A program made the position numbers and the translations under genes. Below the pieces are notes generated by a model. That model was not told where the DNA came from. It saw only the letters and a list, made by a program, of their open reading frames with translations, and made no database searches. Below, piece by piece: positions 10,401 to 23,407 of a DNA stretch of 64,000 bases. Source of the DNA: Triops longicaudatus (lineage: Eukaryota > Arthropoda > Branchiopoda > Notostraca > Triopsidae); NCBI GenBank assembly GCA_022885665.1, contig JAGQDJ010000045.1:744001-808000 (forward strand), read 5' to 3'. Within the stretch, counting starts at the first letter, position 1. Every line of letters starts with the position of its first letter.

Positions 10401-12744
10401 TTTGGTCTCGCGTCCCCCTTTTTGTACTAGCTTAAGTCCTTTGAACCCAATTCAAAAAGTCTGGTGGGGAGAGTCAAGGTCGTTTAGTGCAGGTTTTTGG
10501 TCATCGCATCACTCTCCAGAGAATATTGGTTTCTTAGAATACATTTATAATTTTTACCAGCTAGAGCAGTCAGAACGAGCCGCGCCACGACTGCTGGTTT
10601 GTAAGGCATACAAACACGCACTTTGGATCGATTCATGAGAATCACGAAAGCGCCCACGATGCACGCACATCCAACACAAACGGCTCCCATGGCAGCTATC
10701 ACACCCGCAATCGTGGTCCAGACTATTTCAACAAGGAAAATTAGTCATCTTTGATTAACCTTCTTCTTCATCCACTTGGTATATACGCACTTGGCGGCGT
10801 GTAATGCGACACATCCCGACCACATCGCACTTTGTTGTATAACGTGTCTTTGCATACAATCCATGGTCCGAAATTTCCGGATTCAGATCCTGTTTATACA
10901 ACAAGTGAAAACAAATCCATCATTAACATGGCAATGCGTGACGTCAGCATCACATCGATCGTGCTCTACTACGCAAACAAGTGAATTTTTTCCAGGACAA
11001 AAGAATAAAAAAGTTCGGAAAACTTCTGTACCACTGACAACATCCAAAATATGGACATTCCCTTTACTTTTTAACCCCAATTTCCTTTGTAACTTTTGGC
11101 ATGAAAGATCCTGGTAATATAAGACCCATAGCCTTTCGTTGTTGTGGCACCCATGTGACATATTTGTTTGACAGACAGGAAAAAAGGGAGTAGACATTCT
11201 GAAGACCATTGTATGATTCTTTTAGACAATGAAAAGTTTGACGGGTGGGTAAGAAACAGTAAAGGAAAACTTGATATCAGATTTTTATCCTCCGCCCTCT
11301 CATTAACTTGAGTGAACTAGACCGGATATAGTGTGCAAGGTGCAAGGATTTCCGGTAGAGGATTGTACTTTAACATAGGAGATGGTCTTTCTCATGTGCT
11401 GTTATGGTCTTTCTCGTAGACTGCCTTTTATCAAGGAGCCAAAAACTACCTGAGGGCTGGACTAAGAGCAACTTAAAACCTAGGCTTAAACCCGGAAGGG
11501 ATACACAAGTATTAAACCGGGTAAGGAAGGAAGAATACGCTTTCCAAGCCGAAAGAGCAACACGCTTTCCGCGATGATATGTGCGACGATAGATACACAT
11601 GCTTTATAGCGAATTTCACACGTTTACTGAGTTGGCAAATATCAATAGCGGAAAAGGGGGGCATTTGACAACACGGCTCGGAGGGTAAAGGAAAGTGTCA
11701 CGTGGGATTTGGCGGGGAAAGTTGTAAGCCATGTTGCGCGTTTCGGGGTTACAAGCTTCCTGACCTGGAAGCCTACTTTTTGGAAAGTTTTCCTGGCCCA
11801 AGTGGCAATTCAGATTGTTGTGTACAGATAAAACTTAGCTCATGAATTCTGTGTAGAAGGTTTCCATGTATATTTCCATTACGATGGATATAGTACGTGG
11901 CCTACATTGTTTCCAGTCTGGGCCCCTACCTTTTGCCTTATGTATGTATGAATTGCTTAAAAATACTTAACAATTAAGGCATGAGTTCCTAGTATGGGTT
12001 ATCAGGCGTTGCATATACGTCCACGTGATGTGAATGACATAAAGCGCCGAGTGGGCATAATTAAGAATACCGGAATTTACTGTAGATGCAACAATGAGGA
12101 CCCTTTTTAATGGCATGGAAACGAATTCCACCACACGATTTTGGGTTATAAGGTTAGGGTAACTAGGTTTAGGGTAATGTAGGGGAAGAAATGGGTATCT
12201 CACCCTAAAATTACATACCCAGATGGTAATGGTTACATTAAAAGAAAGTGCTTGCTAATAGAATGCATTTTCCTCTACAAGGAGGTCCATTCGAACTAAT
12301 CGTTGGTTGTTTTGTTTAAAACTATATGTAAAGACTTTTATATAGCATATTTCGATAGAATACTATTTGATTTCTAGGGAGTTGAAACATTTCGAACTCT
12401 TGTTTATACAGTCGGTAAATTTCATTCACTAACGCATTAATGATTCAAGCCAAATAACTTACACTAGAACGATAAAATGGAAAGGCTGAATCCAAATACT
12501 TCTACTGACCAAATCTATCGAGGTGCACTGAGGGTTTCATTGTTTTGCTTCAATAATTGCTGATCGGTTGTAACGAAAATAATATTTTAAAGATCTTCGT
12601 GAATGAAAAAGGTTTTCAGTTACCTGCAAGTTCTTTAAAAGTGGCCCAGTTGGGAACCGCTAATACAACAATGGCTAGAATGAAACTGAGCAAAGCTAAA
12701 CACTCAGCACAGGTGGACAACACCGTGCGTTTTTTGTCCGGCAT
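6608..12744 (-). CDS. claudin-superfamily tetraspan protein with long Ser-rich tail and PDZ ligand
   Basis: Coding exons on the minus strand: 12744-12624, 10889-10791, 10722-10558, 7458-6608. Every junction is phase 1, giving 411 aa. Visible parts are TM1 (about residues 13-31), a first extracellular loop with W33 and the claudin signature GPW-x2-C-x9-C (residues 48-63), TM2 (76-102), TM3 (117-139), a short second loop with a sequon at N149, and TM4 (159-181). PMP22/claudin family proteins build occluding or septate junctions in epithelia and glia. The tail of about 230 residues is rich in Ser, Pro, Thr and basic residues, far longer than in classical claudins. It ends in STEV, a class I PDZ-binding motif, implying anchoring to a PDZ scaffold. 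I cannot assign it to Megatrachea, Sinuous, Kune-kune or another named arthropod claudin. The family call is firm; the subfamily is open. Confidence 0.88.
7459..10557 (-). other. claudin-like intron 3
   Basis: About 3.1 kb between coding exons 3 and 4. Only weak open frames on both strands; no recognisable exon or element. Confidence 0.7.
10558..10722 (-). CDS. claudin-like exon 3 (TM2 and start of TM3)
   Basis: 55 codons. Acceptor GAAATAG|TC, donor GCTG|GTAAAA. TM2 has small residues and five cysteines or glycines in its core; a basic cytosolic turn then leads into the hydrophobic run RLVLTALA, which continues in the next exon as TM3. Confidence 0.88.
10791..10889 (-). CDS. claudin-like exon 2 (first extracellular loop)
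   Basis: 33 codons starting at acceptor AAACAG|GA and ending at donor CCAA|GTGCGT. It contains NFGPWIVC followed by nine residues and RCG, the paired-cysteine signature of the claudin loop. An alternative in-phase donor 15 bases further on (CCAA|GTGGAT, end 10776) would add five residues. I prefer the first because it has G at +5. Confidence 0.82.
10890..12623 (-). other. claudin-like intron 1
   Basis: 1.7 kb. It contains a degenerate TTAGGG/TTAGG-like stretch near 12145-12185 and nothing else notable. Confidence 0.7.
12624..12744 (-). CDS. claudin-like exon 1 (start codon, TM1)
   Basis: ATG at 12744. Residues 1-40 plus one base: a short cytoplasmic MPDKKR, then TM1 ending in VPNW, the usual claudin entry into the first loop. 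Donor GCAG|GTAACT. Confidence 0.88.
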
Positions 12745-13481
12745 GTCCGCATTTTTTTCTTTCCCTCACCCCCAAACACTCCCTTGTAAGCCCATCAGGG
12801 GTTCGCACAACTTATTGCACGTTAGGTTACACCACAGTCTCCGGTATCGATTCCAGTGCTGAACAAGTGGCGTGAGAAACTCCAAAAATGATTGAGATGC
12901 GCAATATTTTTACTACTACAAAACAGCTCAAGCACGCGTTCAGCCTACGCCCTTTGCCATCGCATGATATGTTACGCAATTACTCCGGATTGTTGTGAAC
13001 TATTCACTGCACCACTGCTAACAAGCGAAGCTTCTGCCACCAGTAAGAGTTCAAGTTCGCTCAAGTTCGAGCAGTCAAATTTAAGTTGTGCAAAATGGTT
13101 AGAAAGTTGGAGACAAGAGAGCGAACGACAAAGACGCAACGCAACGGAAAATGAGCTCCGCGCCCGGTTCTGGTTCTGACTCGACTCAAAACGCTCTAGC
13201 TTTGGGGGTTTCGCTCTTTCTCTTGTGGTAGTAGAGTTCCCTACCCTCGATTTACCTGTAAAGGGAACATAGAAAAAGTGGCAGCCAGACAGGTAACGTC
13301 ACGATCAGCTTGGACGCCACCTAGCAGGGAAGAACTTTCTGGGAGAGCTGAAGGAAGGAGGGGAGACGGAGGGTGGGCTACATATTATAATCACCTCTTT
13401 TCGGTTGCCTTACCTTCTTTCATTCTCTATCATTCATCGGTTTCTCCTTTACCCAGGTGAGGTATGTTTCTTCGTGCTCAC

Positions 13482-13577
13482 CTGTGCAGGCGGGGCTAAG
13501 TGCCTGTGCATCCACGTGGAATAGGTCGGTCTGTGAAGATGAGCACTGAAACAAAGAGTTGTCTTGTGAAATATTTA
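13482..13577 (-). promoter_or_regulatory. probable promoter and non-coding first exon of the claudin-like gene
   Basis: On the minus strand TCAGT, the canonical arthropod initiator, places +1 at 13547. TAAATATT starts about 30 bases upstream (13577-13570). A strong donor CACAG|GTGAGC at 13482/13481 would end a 66-base non-coding exon. A good acceptor CTTGTTCAG at 12859-12860 would join it to the coding exon, leaving 114 bases of 5' UTR before the ATG at 12744. This is inference from sequence alone. Confidence 0.45.
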
Positions 13578-15465
13578 CACAATTTTTTTTCGACACTGAT
13601 GTTAAGCAAGTGCCTTTTGCTGATCGGTGTTTAGAAACTGTTAAGTGAATAAACTAGAAGGAATATCAACCTGGACTTGGATATTAGTCGAGAATAATCT
13701 AGAATTTTCTTTAGTCAGACCCTGGTGTTAAGAGACTGTAGTGATGAAATGTCTTTTGCAGCAAGAATTTTCTATTACACATGGCTTGTTTACTATGGTT
13801 ATTGGGTGTGTAGTAGCACGTGGCCTTCGCAAAGTTCCCTTATGATTGGATTACCTTATATCCGACACAAATGCGTATTCATGTGAAGTTAAGCCCCGAA
13901 CTTGTGGTTTTCTAATCATTATACAGCAGGTAAAAGCTGTAGGTTATCTGTTTAAATACAACTGGCGAAGTCTCTTATGGCGAATTACATATTAACAGTT
14001 TCAGACAAACTATGTTTGAAGTATATGCTTGTTCCCAATAAGCCCTTAACAATATTGTAGGTCTGTTCCTTTTTTTAACATATTGAGACGTTTTTAATGT
14101 CTTCTAAATTTTTTTGTTAAGAGATGGAAATTTCAACTTTATTGTTTACCATAATATAAAAACTGGCGTCAACAAATAAAGTGCGATTTATTAAAGTTAA
14201 TTTGAATGCAAAAATATCGAAAAACTAATACGTAGTTTTTAAGAAATCGCTAAAACATATTAACCATGTAATTTTCCCATAAGAGACTAATCTAAACAGT
14301 AAAAAAAAAAATAAAAACACCTTTTTTTAACGCAATGCCTCGACACACTAGGAGGATCATGACAAGAACTTCTGGTAAAATAATTCACATTTAATGCCCA
14401 AACGTATATATTTACAAGTAATTCAACACAAGAGGTTAAGCTAAGCTGGGACATTAAGCTTTCCGAAATGATCCTAACTTGACGCAACCTAATCGGACCG
14501 AACTAAGTTTAACTTTAATTTCCGGCGTCTTTCCATTGCCTTTATATGCATGTTTACGCCCTAGCGGGTTCGCTTCTCTTCGCAACTGCGTCTAAAGTGA
14601 ACTCCGGTTTTGTCAACCCCGTTTACGGAAACTGTTGATTACATCAGCTGGCCCAACAAGAATTGTTCTTCATCAAAAACGTGTTTTAAACCAACTTTGA
14701 ACCTATGAAGACTTCTAAAAATATCTAGTTAAAGAATAATTAAAATATAAAACGTACGTTTTTGCTATTTTTTACACACTGGTAAATTAAAATATCCCAA
14801 AAAGTTTTTTTCGGTTAAGAAATGGTAAGTAATCTTAATAAATTGTCAGTCTTTCTAAATAATATACAACCAGTATTTAGAAAAGGGAGCTTTCTCCATT
14901 CTAAGATTGGCAGCGTCATTTAAGCTTTGGTACTGTATTCCTATTAACAACACAGCCCCAAAAATGGTGTTGTATTCCCGAGGGCCGGAAAAATAAAAGA
15001 TCTTTCATCCAGGTTCGTTTGAGGCAGTAGGGCTTTAGCGTTTGGGATTTGCCCTAACGTCACGCTTCTTGGTTCGTAGAAAATAGCAAGAGGAAAATTT
15101 TGTTGCGAAAAGGCTCGAAAATTGTGCTATGACTAATGCTTGATTTTTTTTACTATGCTTTGTTGTATGTTGTACACGTACTTTTATTTTATTATTATAG
15201 AATCTATTTATTTGTTGTAAGTTTTTATACCACATATGTTCTATGTTATTGCGACTTTTACTTTGTTCCCTAATCTGTTGTCATCTTTGACATGAGATTG
15301 AAGCTTGCACAATAAAGGAGTAAAAATATTGTTCCCAATAATTGCTAACAATTGCAACTTTAAATATAAAATTCGCAATAATTACATGTATTTATTGATT
15401 TTTAATTACCTTGTTCATTTTTCCCAACTGTGCGACTTTTTAAGGGCATAAATCTGTATTACTTA

Positions 15466-15660
15466 CCGTCAACTGGGGTTATTTTGAACACACGGGATAA
15501 CTTTGAAAATTTTATAGGAAATAGTAGGGCATTTACTGCTCCTCAACTACGCAACGTTATACAACAATATAGGGGCTCACATTCAGCTCTGATTAGGCTT
15601 TCCTAGAATAACAAAGCCAAGTTTTTCTTTTGAAAAATTTTCTGACGACAAGAAATTGAA
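15466..15660 (-). repeat. dispersed repeat family, copy A
   Basis: The reverse complement shares GTTGCGTAGTTGAGGAGCAG, a preceding GCTGAAT block and TTTCCTATAAAATTTTCAA with copies B and C. The outer end reads TACCGTCAACTGGGGTTA on the plus strand. No coding capacity is seen, so it looks like a short non-autonomous element. Confidence 0.75.
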
Positions 15661-16204
15661 AGTAAGTGACTCATTTGGAAATTTTCAGTGTCTTTGATTT
15701 TTCACTACCAAAACACAGCTATAACAGTCAGTATATCCGTTTTCCAGAAAGATACTACATTGGCCTTTTCGCTCTCAATTAAATTTGATGTACAAAATTG
15801 CCCAGTAAACTTTGATCCTTTTCCTGTATTATGGCTGGTGAATTTTTCAAGGCTAACGTGGAGAGGAACTCGTCGGGGTCAGGGGAGATGCAACTTGCGA
15901 AGAAAGAATGCATGAAAACTGGACTCATGAACCAAACTCCTAATCAAAATTGAAAACATCGTGAAGAGACTAAAGTAATGGTCGTAAGAAGTGGAACCAG
16001 GTGTGAAATGTACAAGGAAATACAAGTTTTAAGGCGTTAGATAATTTTTTTCTGTAAATTTCTTTAATTTCATTTTTTTTCTACAGTAACTGAAGTCATT
16101 TAATTAATAGAAAAGGTTTCTATTCGTCAAATATCATTTTAACAATTCAAAGAACACATTTTGGGACAAAATGCTATTTCTTAATTTTTGTCATGCAATA
16201 TCTT

Positions 16205-16457
16205 GCTCGCATTCAGAGTTGTACCGGAGTGGGGTTACTTTGAACGCGTAGATTAAAAAATAAAATACTCCCACATACAACCATGCATTTAGAACTCAGC
16301 AGCTTATTCGATTCCTTACGATTCTCTAAGAAAACATAATCTTTGTTTCATTTCTACGAAAAAAATAGCCGCAACATACAAGAAAAACGGAGAAATTGCG
16401 TTTTTTATTCTTTTTAGTTCTTTTGATTATAATAACATCAACTGACGGTGTAAATAA
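16205..16457. repeat. element with ends related to the dispersed family
   Basis: The left end (ACCGGAGTGGGGTTACTTTG) and the inverted right end (ACCGTCAGTTGATG) resemble the TACCGTCAACTGGGGTTA terminus of copy A. The interior differs from copies A-C. Possibly a related MITE or an older copy. Confidence 0.4.
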
Positions 16458-17126
16458 CTAAAAAAATAACTAAAAATAACTAAATTTAATCTAACCTTAA
16501 CTTTAACTTTATTAGCTTACCTAACTTGACTGACCTAACATAATTTCGCCAAACTAACGTAGTTTTTCCTTTGAATTTCGCAAAGTATCTGTATACGTTC
16601 CGTGATTACAGGAGGTTAAATTCAGTTAAAAGAAGTTACGTTGTGTAATTTTTGGTCAGATTTCAATGGTTTTAGTCAAGTTTTACAGTTAAGGATAGGT
16701 TTAATTAAGCTAGGGTAAGAAAAACAGAACCTGGGGAGGAGTGTTCTTGAAAACTAGCGGAAATAAGGTAAAATAAGTTAAAAAATTTTCAATTTTAATT
16801 AAATTAACTACAAAAAAGGGAAAATTTGAAAATAATAATGTACTTTTTGTTTAAAAGTATAGAGTTAAAATTTGGTTGAGAATTAATGATTTTTTCAGTA
16901 AACGGGAAAAAATTCAAACAAGAGTGAACGGGTGCGCTCGTTTCGGAACGAGCGATTTGCAGCTCTAGATATTACTGTCTTGAAGAGCGGAAAATCCGTT
17001 TTACATACTTAGTATGAAATACGTTATGGGAGCTTATATAATTTTTTTTAGGACAAGAACACCATTTTATAAAATTTATTCAGCCAGAATTTGTTAACAT
17101 AATTCTCCAAATGTTGATGCCATTAG

Positions 17127-17154
17127 TTTTTTTTTTTTTTTTTTTTTTTTTTTT
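17127..17154. repeat. 28-base T run
   Basis: Uninterrupted T homopolymer in intergenic DNA. It could be the poly(A) end of a minus-strand retroposed copy, but no retroelement body is recognisable beside it. Confidence 0.85.
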
Positions 17155-18273
17155 GTAAGAGATACGAACTCCATTGTCATGCATTGGCAACAAAAACTAT
17201 AATTCGGGCCCGAAATTTTTCGATAATTTTTCCGACCATTCACCATAAAGATGGATTTCCTTGGGTATTTGTATGCAAAACGAGAAATGCTACTTTTGTT
17301 CTTATTCAGTACTTTATGGCGTAGTATTATGTCAAAATAGCCAACTGAAGTATTTTTTGAAGTTGTAGCTTTCGTGGATCGTCAATCCCACCTCCACCAT
17401 TTCACGGTTACTAATTAGGCTAATCTTTGTTTTACCCCCTTTTCCAAAAAGAATTTTGTGTTAAAAATTATTGCTGAACAAGTGCTGTAGAGGTGTTTCT
17501 TGGGAAAAAAGGAAAAACTTCACAAAGAAGGTCTTAAGATGAGAAATAAAAAAGAGCCAGCCGTTTAAAACTTCGTACACAGGTTCTTCGGGTAACGGAC
17601 TTTTACAAGGATTTTTTTTTACGAAGTTCAATGTCTTGCATGGGTTTTGTTTCTCAGTATTCTTTATTTCTCATATTAGCGAAAAAAAACTTAGACAAGG
17701 ACATTTAAAAACTGAAATATATGGCGGTTGTATTTGATCGAAAACTTCTTTTTCAGAGGGAAACTTTTTATGAGTCCGAATCGAAAATATTAAATATAAG
17801 TGGGCATTCTAGCTAGAAATGTCCTCGACACTGTTCTGTCATTTGAAGTTCTTAGTATATCATTAATTGTTGAGTGTTAGAAACATTTAAATGCGGTAAA
17901 GTAGTTTTGACGCTATTGCCCAAGTTTTTCGGCTTGAAAGTAGTTTTAACTATAATACTTATGAGCGAAAAATTCGACTTCAGGCACTTCACGAAATTTT
18001 TTATGTATATGCTGAGTGTGGTATTATAAGAATACTTTTTAGTTGCCGGTTTCCCCACACACATACAAAATTTTTAAGCCATTAAAAATTAACATAAAAA
18101 GCTGTTAGCAAATTTGTACAATTACTGCCAGAGAAGTTCGTCTTTTAATTTTTTTATATAATATTCATACATTTTACATTGTCAACACAATTCCCTCCTT
18201 TATTACATCATGTACGCTTTGCCTGTACCGATGACGTAAAGTAGCCTACTTCGCCACTATTTATATTTTCAAA

Positions 18274-18551
18274 TTATTTTATTTTTATTGAGCCCAGAGA
18301 ACGACGCGAGCTTTTTTTCCCCGCAGTCGGTTCGTCGGCAAATGCGGCTTTTTGAAAAATTCCTGGTTTGACATTATCAGCAAAGCCAGAGGGCATTTGG
18401 AGCTTCCATTGGGAAGATTCCTGGAAAGAAGGCAAATGCACAGATTCTGGATACTTTTCGGGACTCGTGGCATCGCCTGACGGGAGCGAAGCGGAAAAAT
18501 AAGGAAGCGTGTAAAAAGTTGAGAACGTGCGAATATTCGGTTCCAATGTCT
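18274..18551 (-). CDS. possible terminal exon of an unidentified minus-strand gene
   Basis: After a modest acceptor (CCCTTGATCAG) the minus strand stays open for about 92 codons to TAA. The product is rich in Ser, Pro, Glu and Phe, with no domain I recognise. The AATAAA motifs at the 3' end overlap the last codons and the stop. I found no convincing upstream exon in this window. It could instead be a chance open frame or part of a 3' UTR. Confidence 0.28.
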
Positions 18552-20999
18552 GATCAAGGGATCAGAGCGTGGCCAATTCTAGCGAAGGCTAATTCTAGTG
18601 CTTGTAACATAATAAATGAAAAATCAGGTTTTAGTGTAAAATACCGAATTTATTTTATGAAGATTTTCAAGCAAGAACAATTATAAAACATGAAGCGCTG
18701 CCATTATCTTTGTAAATGGCCCATTTTTTCAGATTCAAGTAACATATTGCAGAGCAAGCTAATTCCGCATAATAATTTAACCCAAGCAAACAATTCTATG
18801 TTGAAAATTCGCCTTCATTTGAATCATATTCAGACATAAATTGTGGAGCCTTTTACTCTGCTTTTTAAGCTACAAAATCCTTTTCCTGGTTCTACATTAC
18901 TTTCTTTTTTTTTTATCGTCTCTGGTGCAAACAGTTGTACTCGGTTTTGTGCGCCCGAGCTCGGATTTCTGCTTTGAACCGTGCTTTCATGTACTTCAAG
19001 GATTTGGGAGGAAGCGTGTAAAATCCACTTGAGGAGCTGGGCGATTTTTCATCCGTTACTTTATCGACAAGGCTGGCACACATGAATTCTAAGGAACTGG
19101 TTTTCAGAACGAAACAGCCAGCAAGCTAGAAAGAACTAGATTTCACGAAAAATATAAATTTGTCCTCGTAAGGGTTTGGCCTGACGGCTCTCGCAAAATA
19201 CCAATGACTAGCAAATAAAAGGCGGATGGAAGAATCGACCCCTGATGATCGCGATTTGAGTTAAACATTGCGGTCTGAAAAGAGTTTCGGGCATGAACCA
19301 CATGGCTACGGGTTTCCTGTGGTCGCGTAGATACTTGACGCTAAGTACGCTGTGTAGCGTTAAAATCCAACTCCCTTCCACGTTCATCTCAATCAATTGA
19401 TGCCAGTTCAAGTGCAAGTTTCAACTCGCTTATAAAAGAAGAGTTGTCGAGCTTGACCAATTCCACAACGAACCAATAAATAGGCTTAATCCGGACTTAA
19501 TTACACATCAACTCCAATTCCCTATAATTCCGGAATCAAGTTTAGCCTAGATTCGTAGAAATGGGGCTACTTGTTTCTCAGGATTTGGGTTTCGGCCATT
19601 TAACACAACCTTGCTGAAAACGTTGCCAAGGCAATTTACAGCTACTCCCTTGGCAAAAAAAGTATCCTGTAATTTGCACCTTGCCCAGTTTCATTTTCTA
19701 AGGTGACTGATGTCGTCGAAGATACGACTTTTCACTGTTTTCTTTAAAGCGAATAAATTTAAAATCAGTGTTGAGTCGTCGATCAGCAAGAATCCATATC
19801 TCCCATTTCCAAGTTAAATGACCTGTAACTTACGCTTACTTGTGGGTTTTTTTCTCAACTCTCCTCGCGCTAGTGTACTCTTTTTCTTATTACTGAGTGT
19901 GAATGGAGATACAGCGAATTGTTCTGAAGGTGGCTGCCGGGTTTCTTGTGCGTCATGCGGAAGCAACTGCAATACTTTTGATTAAAGAGGTAAAAATATT
20001 CTTGAATTTTACTGTTCATTACCGAACTATACACAGAATCTTAGAATGTATAAACGAAAATTCGATTCAGTCTCGGAAAAGAGACAAAGAAAGGAAATGC
20101 GCGTCGAAAAATTTATCAACTCGCGGCTTCACTGTCCACATTTGTAATCAAGTAAATAGAATTTCCATTCTCTAATTAGCAGAGGAGACCCAGGCTAGTT
20201 TTAATGTGAGCGACTGTTTAACTTTTATTCGCAAAGCGATCTAGACTTTCATCTGAATGTACAACCAACGGTTGCGGACTTATATTTCGCTATTTACTTT
20301 CCAGGAAGCAAGTAAAATAAAATGCACAACGGCGAAGAAAAATACAAAAAGGAATCGGGGTGTGTAGGATATTAAGAAAAACGATTACTATGGGGGAAAC
20401 ATTCAAATGTCTCGTTTATTCTACCAGTTTTGTCAAGCTTAAATATAGTTTCCCCATATTATTTACACTACCACACTAACTTCCGTTCTGTGGGAGCAAA
20501 CGGATGGATCACTTTGGACGCAGGACTATTCATAAAAAAATTATAACGAATGTACCACAGACATCTTGAAGATAATATATGAAAGTCATAGAATGTACAT
20601 GATGAGTCGTTTCTAAGAAAAATATCGGCGACAAGAACAGGTTATGGGAGTATGTATTTTTAAACAAGCGTGATTATTGTACTTCCATTGTACGAATAAG
20701 TTTTCTGTTGTTTACACTCTCTGTCTGTCAAGTTTTACCCCCTAAAATTCTGGAAGAATATTTCCAAAATAGAGCGTAAAGTACTGAAAAGTTAGGTAGA
20801 AAAGTTGCCCACCAGCTCTGCAAATTAATTGTACGGTACATAAGAATTCAAGACAAGATCTTAGTTAAGATTTGCTCAAAAAGCGTTTTATAACGAACTG
20901 ATCAGGATTTTAAAGAGTTTCAGAAACGATTGTACATATGCTTACAAGTTGTATTACCCGAGTGAAAGTCCATACATAAACATACTATTATGTGACATA

Positions 21000-21002
<3 letters not shown>

Positions 21003-21030
<28 letters not shown>
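21003..21030. repeat. (TA)14 microsatellite
   Basis: Perfect TA dinucleotide repeat in intergenic sequence. Confidence 0.95.
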
Positions 21031-21034
<4 letters not shown>

Positions 21035-22379
21035 TTTACTGCTACATCAACATCTATTGAAGTGAATCTATGCACGGCAACGAGCAAAGCTTACGCCGAC
21101 GAAACAAATAATAAAAAAATTATTACCCATATTTTACTCGTTTAATTATTATTTAATATATTGTCAAAGTTTAAGTACTTAAGCTACTGTATTTTATATT
21201 ATACGGCAAATTGTAAATTAATTCTTGATAAAATACACAATGCCTAATAAATGTAAAAACAGGCTTCTTATAAGTTTTTAAGCTAGACAGAAACAACAAA
21301 TTTACGAGTGCCTGGACACAGGACCAATATCCGCATTTGCGATGTCTCTGTATTTGGATAATGACCACTGCCCCTATTTTAGCGAAGAGTCTGCGTTCGC
21401 TGGGGACTCCAAGCGAGGTTCAGCGTACCATTCGAAAATTCCTGCCTACGACCCTGTGTGGAATAGTTCGGTGGACGGCTTCGCGAATTGCTTACATGCT
21501 GTTGATGAATAACAGCCAAGTTGAGCAACGTCTAAACAAGAGAAGGTGCAGCCTTAGCTAAAGGGTTAAAGGCAGCTTAGGGTGTTGAATGAGGGGTGCA
21601 TTACCGAGTGATTCCCCGGTATGTTGTTTACCACTTCGGCGCTGGTAATTGTTTTGCTGCTATGCATGTCGAAGACTTGAGCTTGTTTACGACCTTGCTA
21701 AACATATAACAAATTTACAGTTTCGGTTTTTAGGAAGTGGACGTATGAAACTTGTCCCTTTAGTTCCGTAATATAATCTCAAATGCATTCTATATGACTG
21801 CTGTGTTTGTGAGAAGGGAAGGAATTGCTTTTAGCTTCTAATTAATTATGAATTCAATTCCATTGTCTTTTACAGATTTCTGAGAAATTGCTGTCTTCAT
21901 TTTCCTTCGCTGTCTAATAGATTGAGAATATGTTGCATTTCTGGACTCTAGAAATAAAAAGGAAGTAACTTTCAATTGACGGAACATAATTTCTACGAAG
22001 ATCTCTGTTGTTTGAAATTAGCAGGGCTCGCGGTCATTCCTGGAGTTGAAGCAACTTGTAAACGTGCATGAGATGTTATGGAATTACGCTACAAACATTA
22101 TTTAAATGTAGTTATGTTTGTATATTATCAATACGACAATATATCCTTTTTTCTGCAGCTTTAATAAGCAGTTCATTAAAGTTTTAAACAGTTCAAAAAA
22201 GTAAAAATTAATTCAGTAAATATTTAGAACTAAAAAAAGTTTGAGGAACAGTAGTTATCGATTTAAACGTTTAGAAAGGCTCGAGTAAGGTATTTTTTGT
22301 TTAAGGAATTGATTATACCTTCTGAGCTTTTAACCGTTTTGCAACGGAGTCCTGAACATGCGAATTAATCGTAACTTTA

Positions 22380-22505
22380 CTTTACTTAGACTAGCTTAAC
22401 CTGGCCTAACTTCACTCAGCCTCAAACTTAGCCAACTTAATCGTAACCTAACCTAACATAACTTATTTAACCTAAATTGACTTAACCGATCTTAAGCAAC
22501 ACTTA
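22380..22505. repeat. degenerate TAACCT-type tract
   Basis: It includes AACCTAACCTAAC and several near-copies separated by AACTT-like units. The core matches the arthropod telomere unit (TTAGG on the other strand). It is too degenerate to call an interstitial telomere. Confidence 0.4.
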
Positions 22506-23407
22506 ATTTCTTAGGCTGGGTTTCCATTGCCACCTTAGCTCGAATTATCACTCAAAATTTTGCGGTTACTTTCGCTCAGTAGCAGGTATTTAAATAATTT
22601 AGGCTGTATGTGAATGTTCAGGTAACGTAACGTCGTAGAGTGGCGTAAAAATAACCAAATAACTTGACTTAAATTCGACGAAACTTGCAACATAAAAAAC
22701 AGCTCGAAAAAAAAAATGGAAAAAACTCTTCAAAACTAAAACTCGACAAAAATTCAGATAAAAAATAGATAACAAAAACAGAGCTTTGCGATGTTTCACA
22801 CAGACATGTTTGTGCGAAAGCATAGAATAAGATTACAGTGCATCTTGGCTCTTCTTTTCACAATAGGCGGCTTAGAATACAGGAACTTGCCAGTTGATAA
22901 CAAAAACTAATTATTAGTTTTTTTTTAAAGAATAAACACTAAAAATACACTTATTATACCTCAAAGTTCGATTTTTCAGAATATATTTCCAAATAAACGA
23001 CTAAAAGTTTTTTCCCCTTTTTGCAAATTTATGGAGTAGTTTTCTGAAAGGTGTCTACGAGAGGCGGCAGGTATTGTAATATATTGCATTACTGTTGGAA
23101 AGGTGTCGTGAAATATTGTGCAGTGCTTGCGACATGACCTAAGTCATTCACCTATAAGAGCCTTAGGTACACCGTAGAAAAAAGTGACGGTTCTGACCTG
23201 CCGTAGCACCCCAGAGTGTTGCCGGCTTTCACCCGGTAAAATGAAACTACGGATTGCCGTATACCTACCAGACACAACCGGTGTGCTATTGCCCTTTTGC
23301 ACTGTTCTTTTTACCACATGTTTAGTGTACAGTAAACGCCAGTTAGAATTGACATATTACTGCCAATGTAACACAAAAAATAAAAAAAATCTCAAAAAAA
23401 CGTCTCT

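Larger units (their letters stand above)
13600..18273. other. intergenic region with repeat fragments
   Basis: No supported gene. It holds one copy of the dispersed repeat family at 15466-15660, a related-end element at 16205-16457, degenerate AACTT/AACCT-type tracts around 16470-16700, and a 28-T run at 17127-17154. Confidence 0.6.

Noticed and set aside
18285..18557. second 90-codon minus-strand frame overlapping the putative terminal exon
   Set aside because: Its composition is less coding-like (Arg/Leu/Phe from the antiphase) and its ATG lies upstream of the likely acceptor. The other phase was kept as the candidate.
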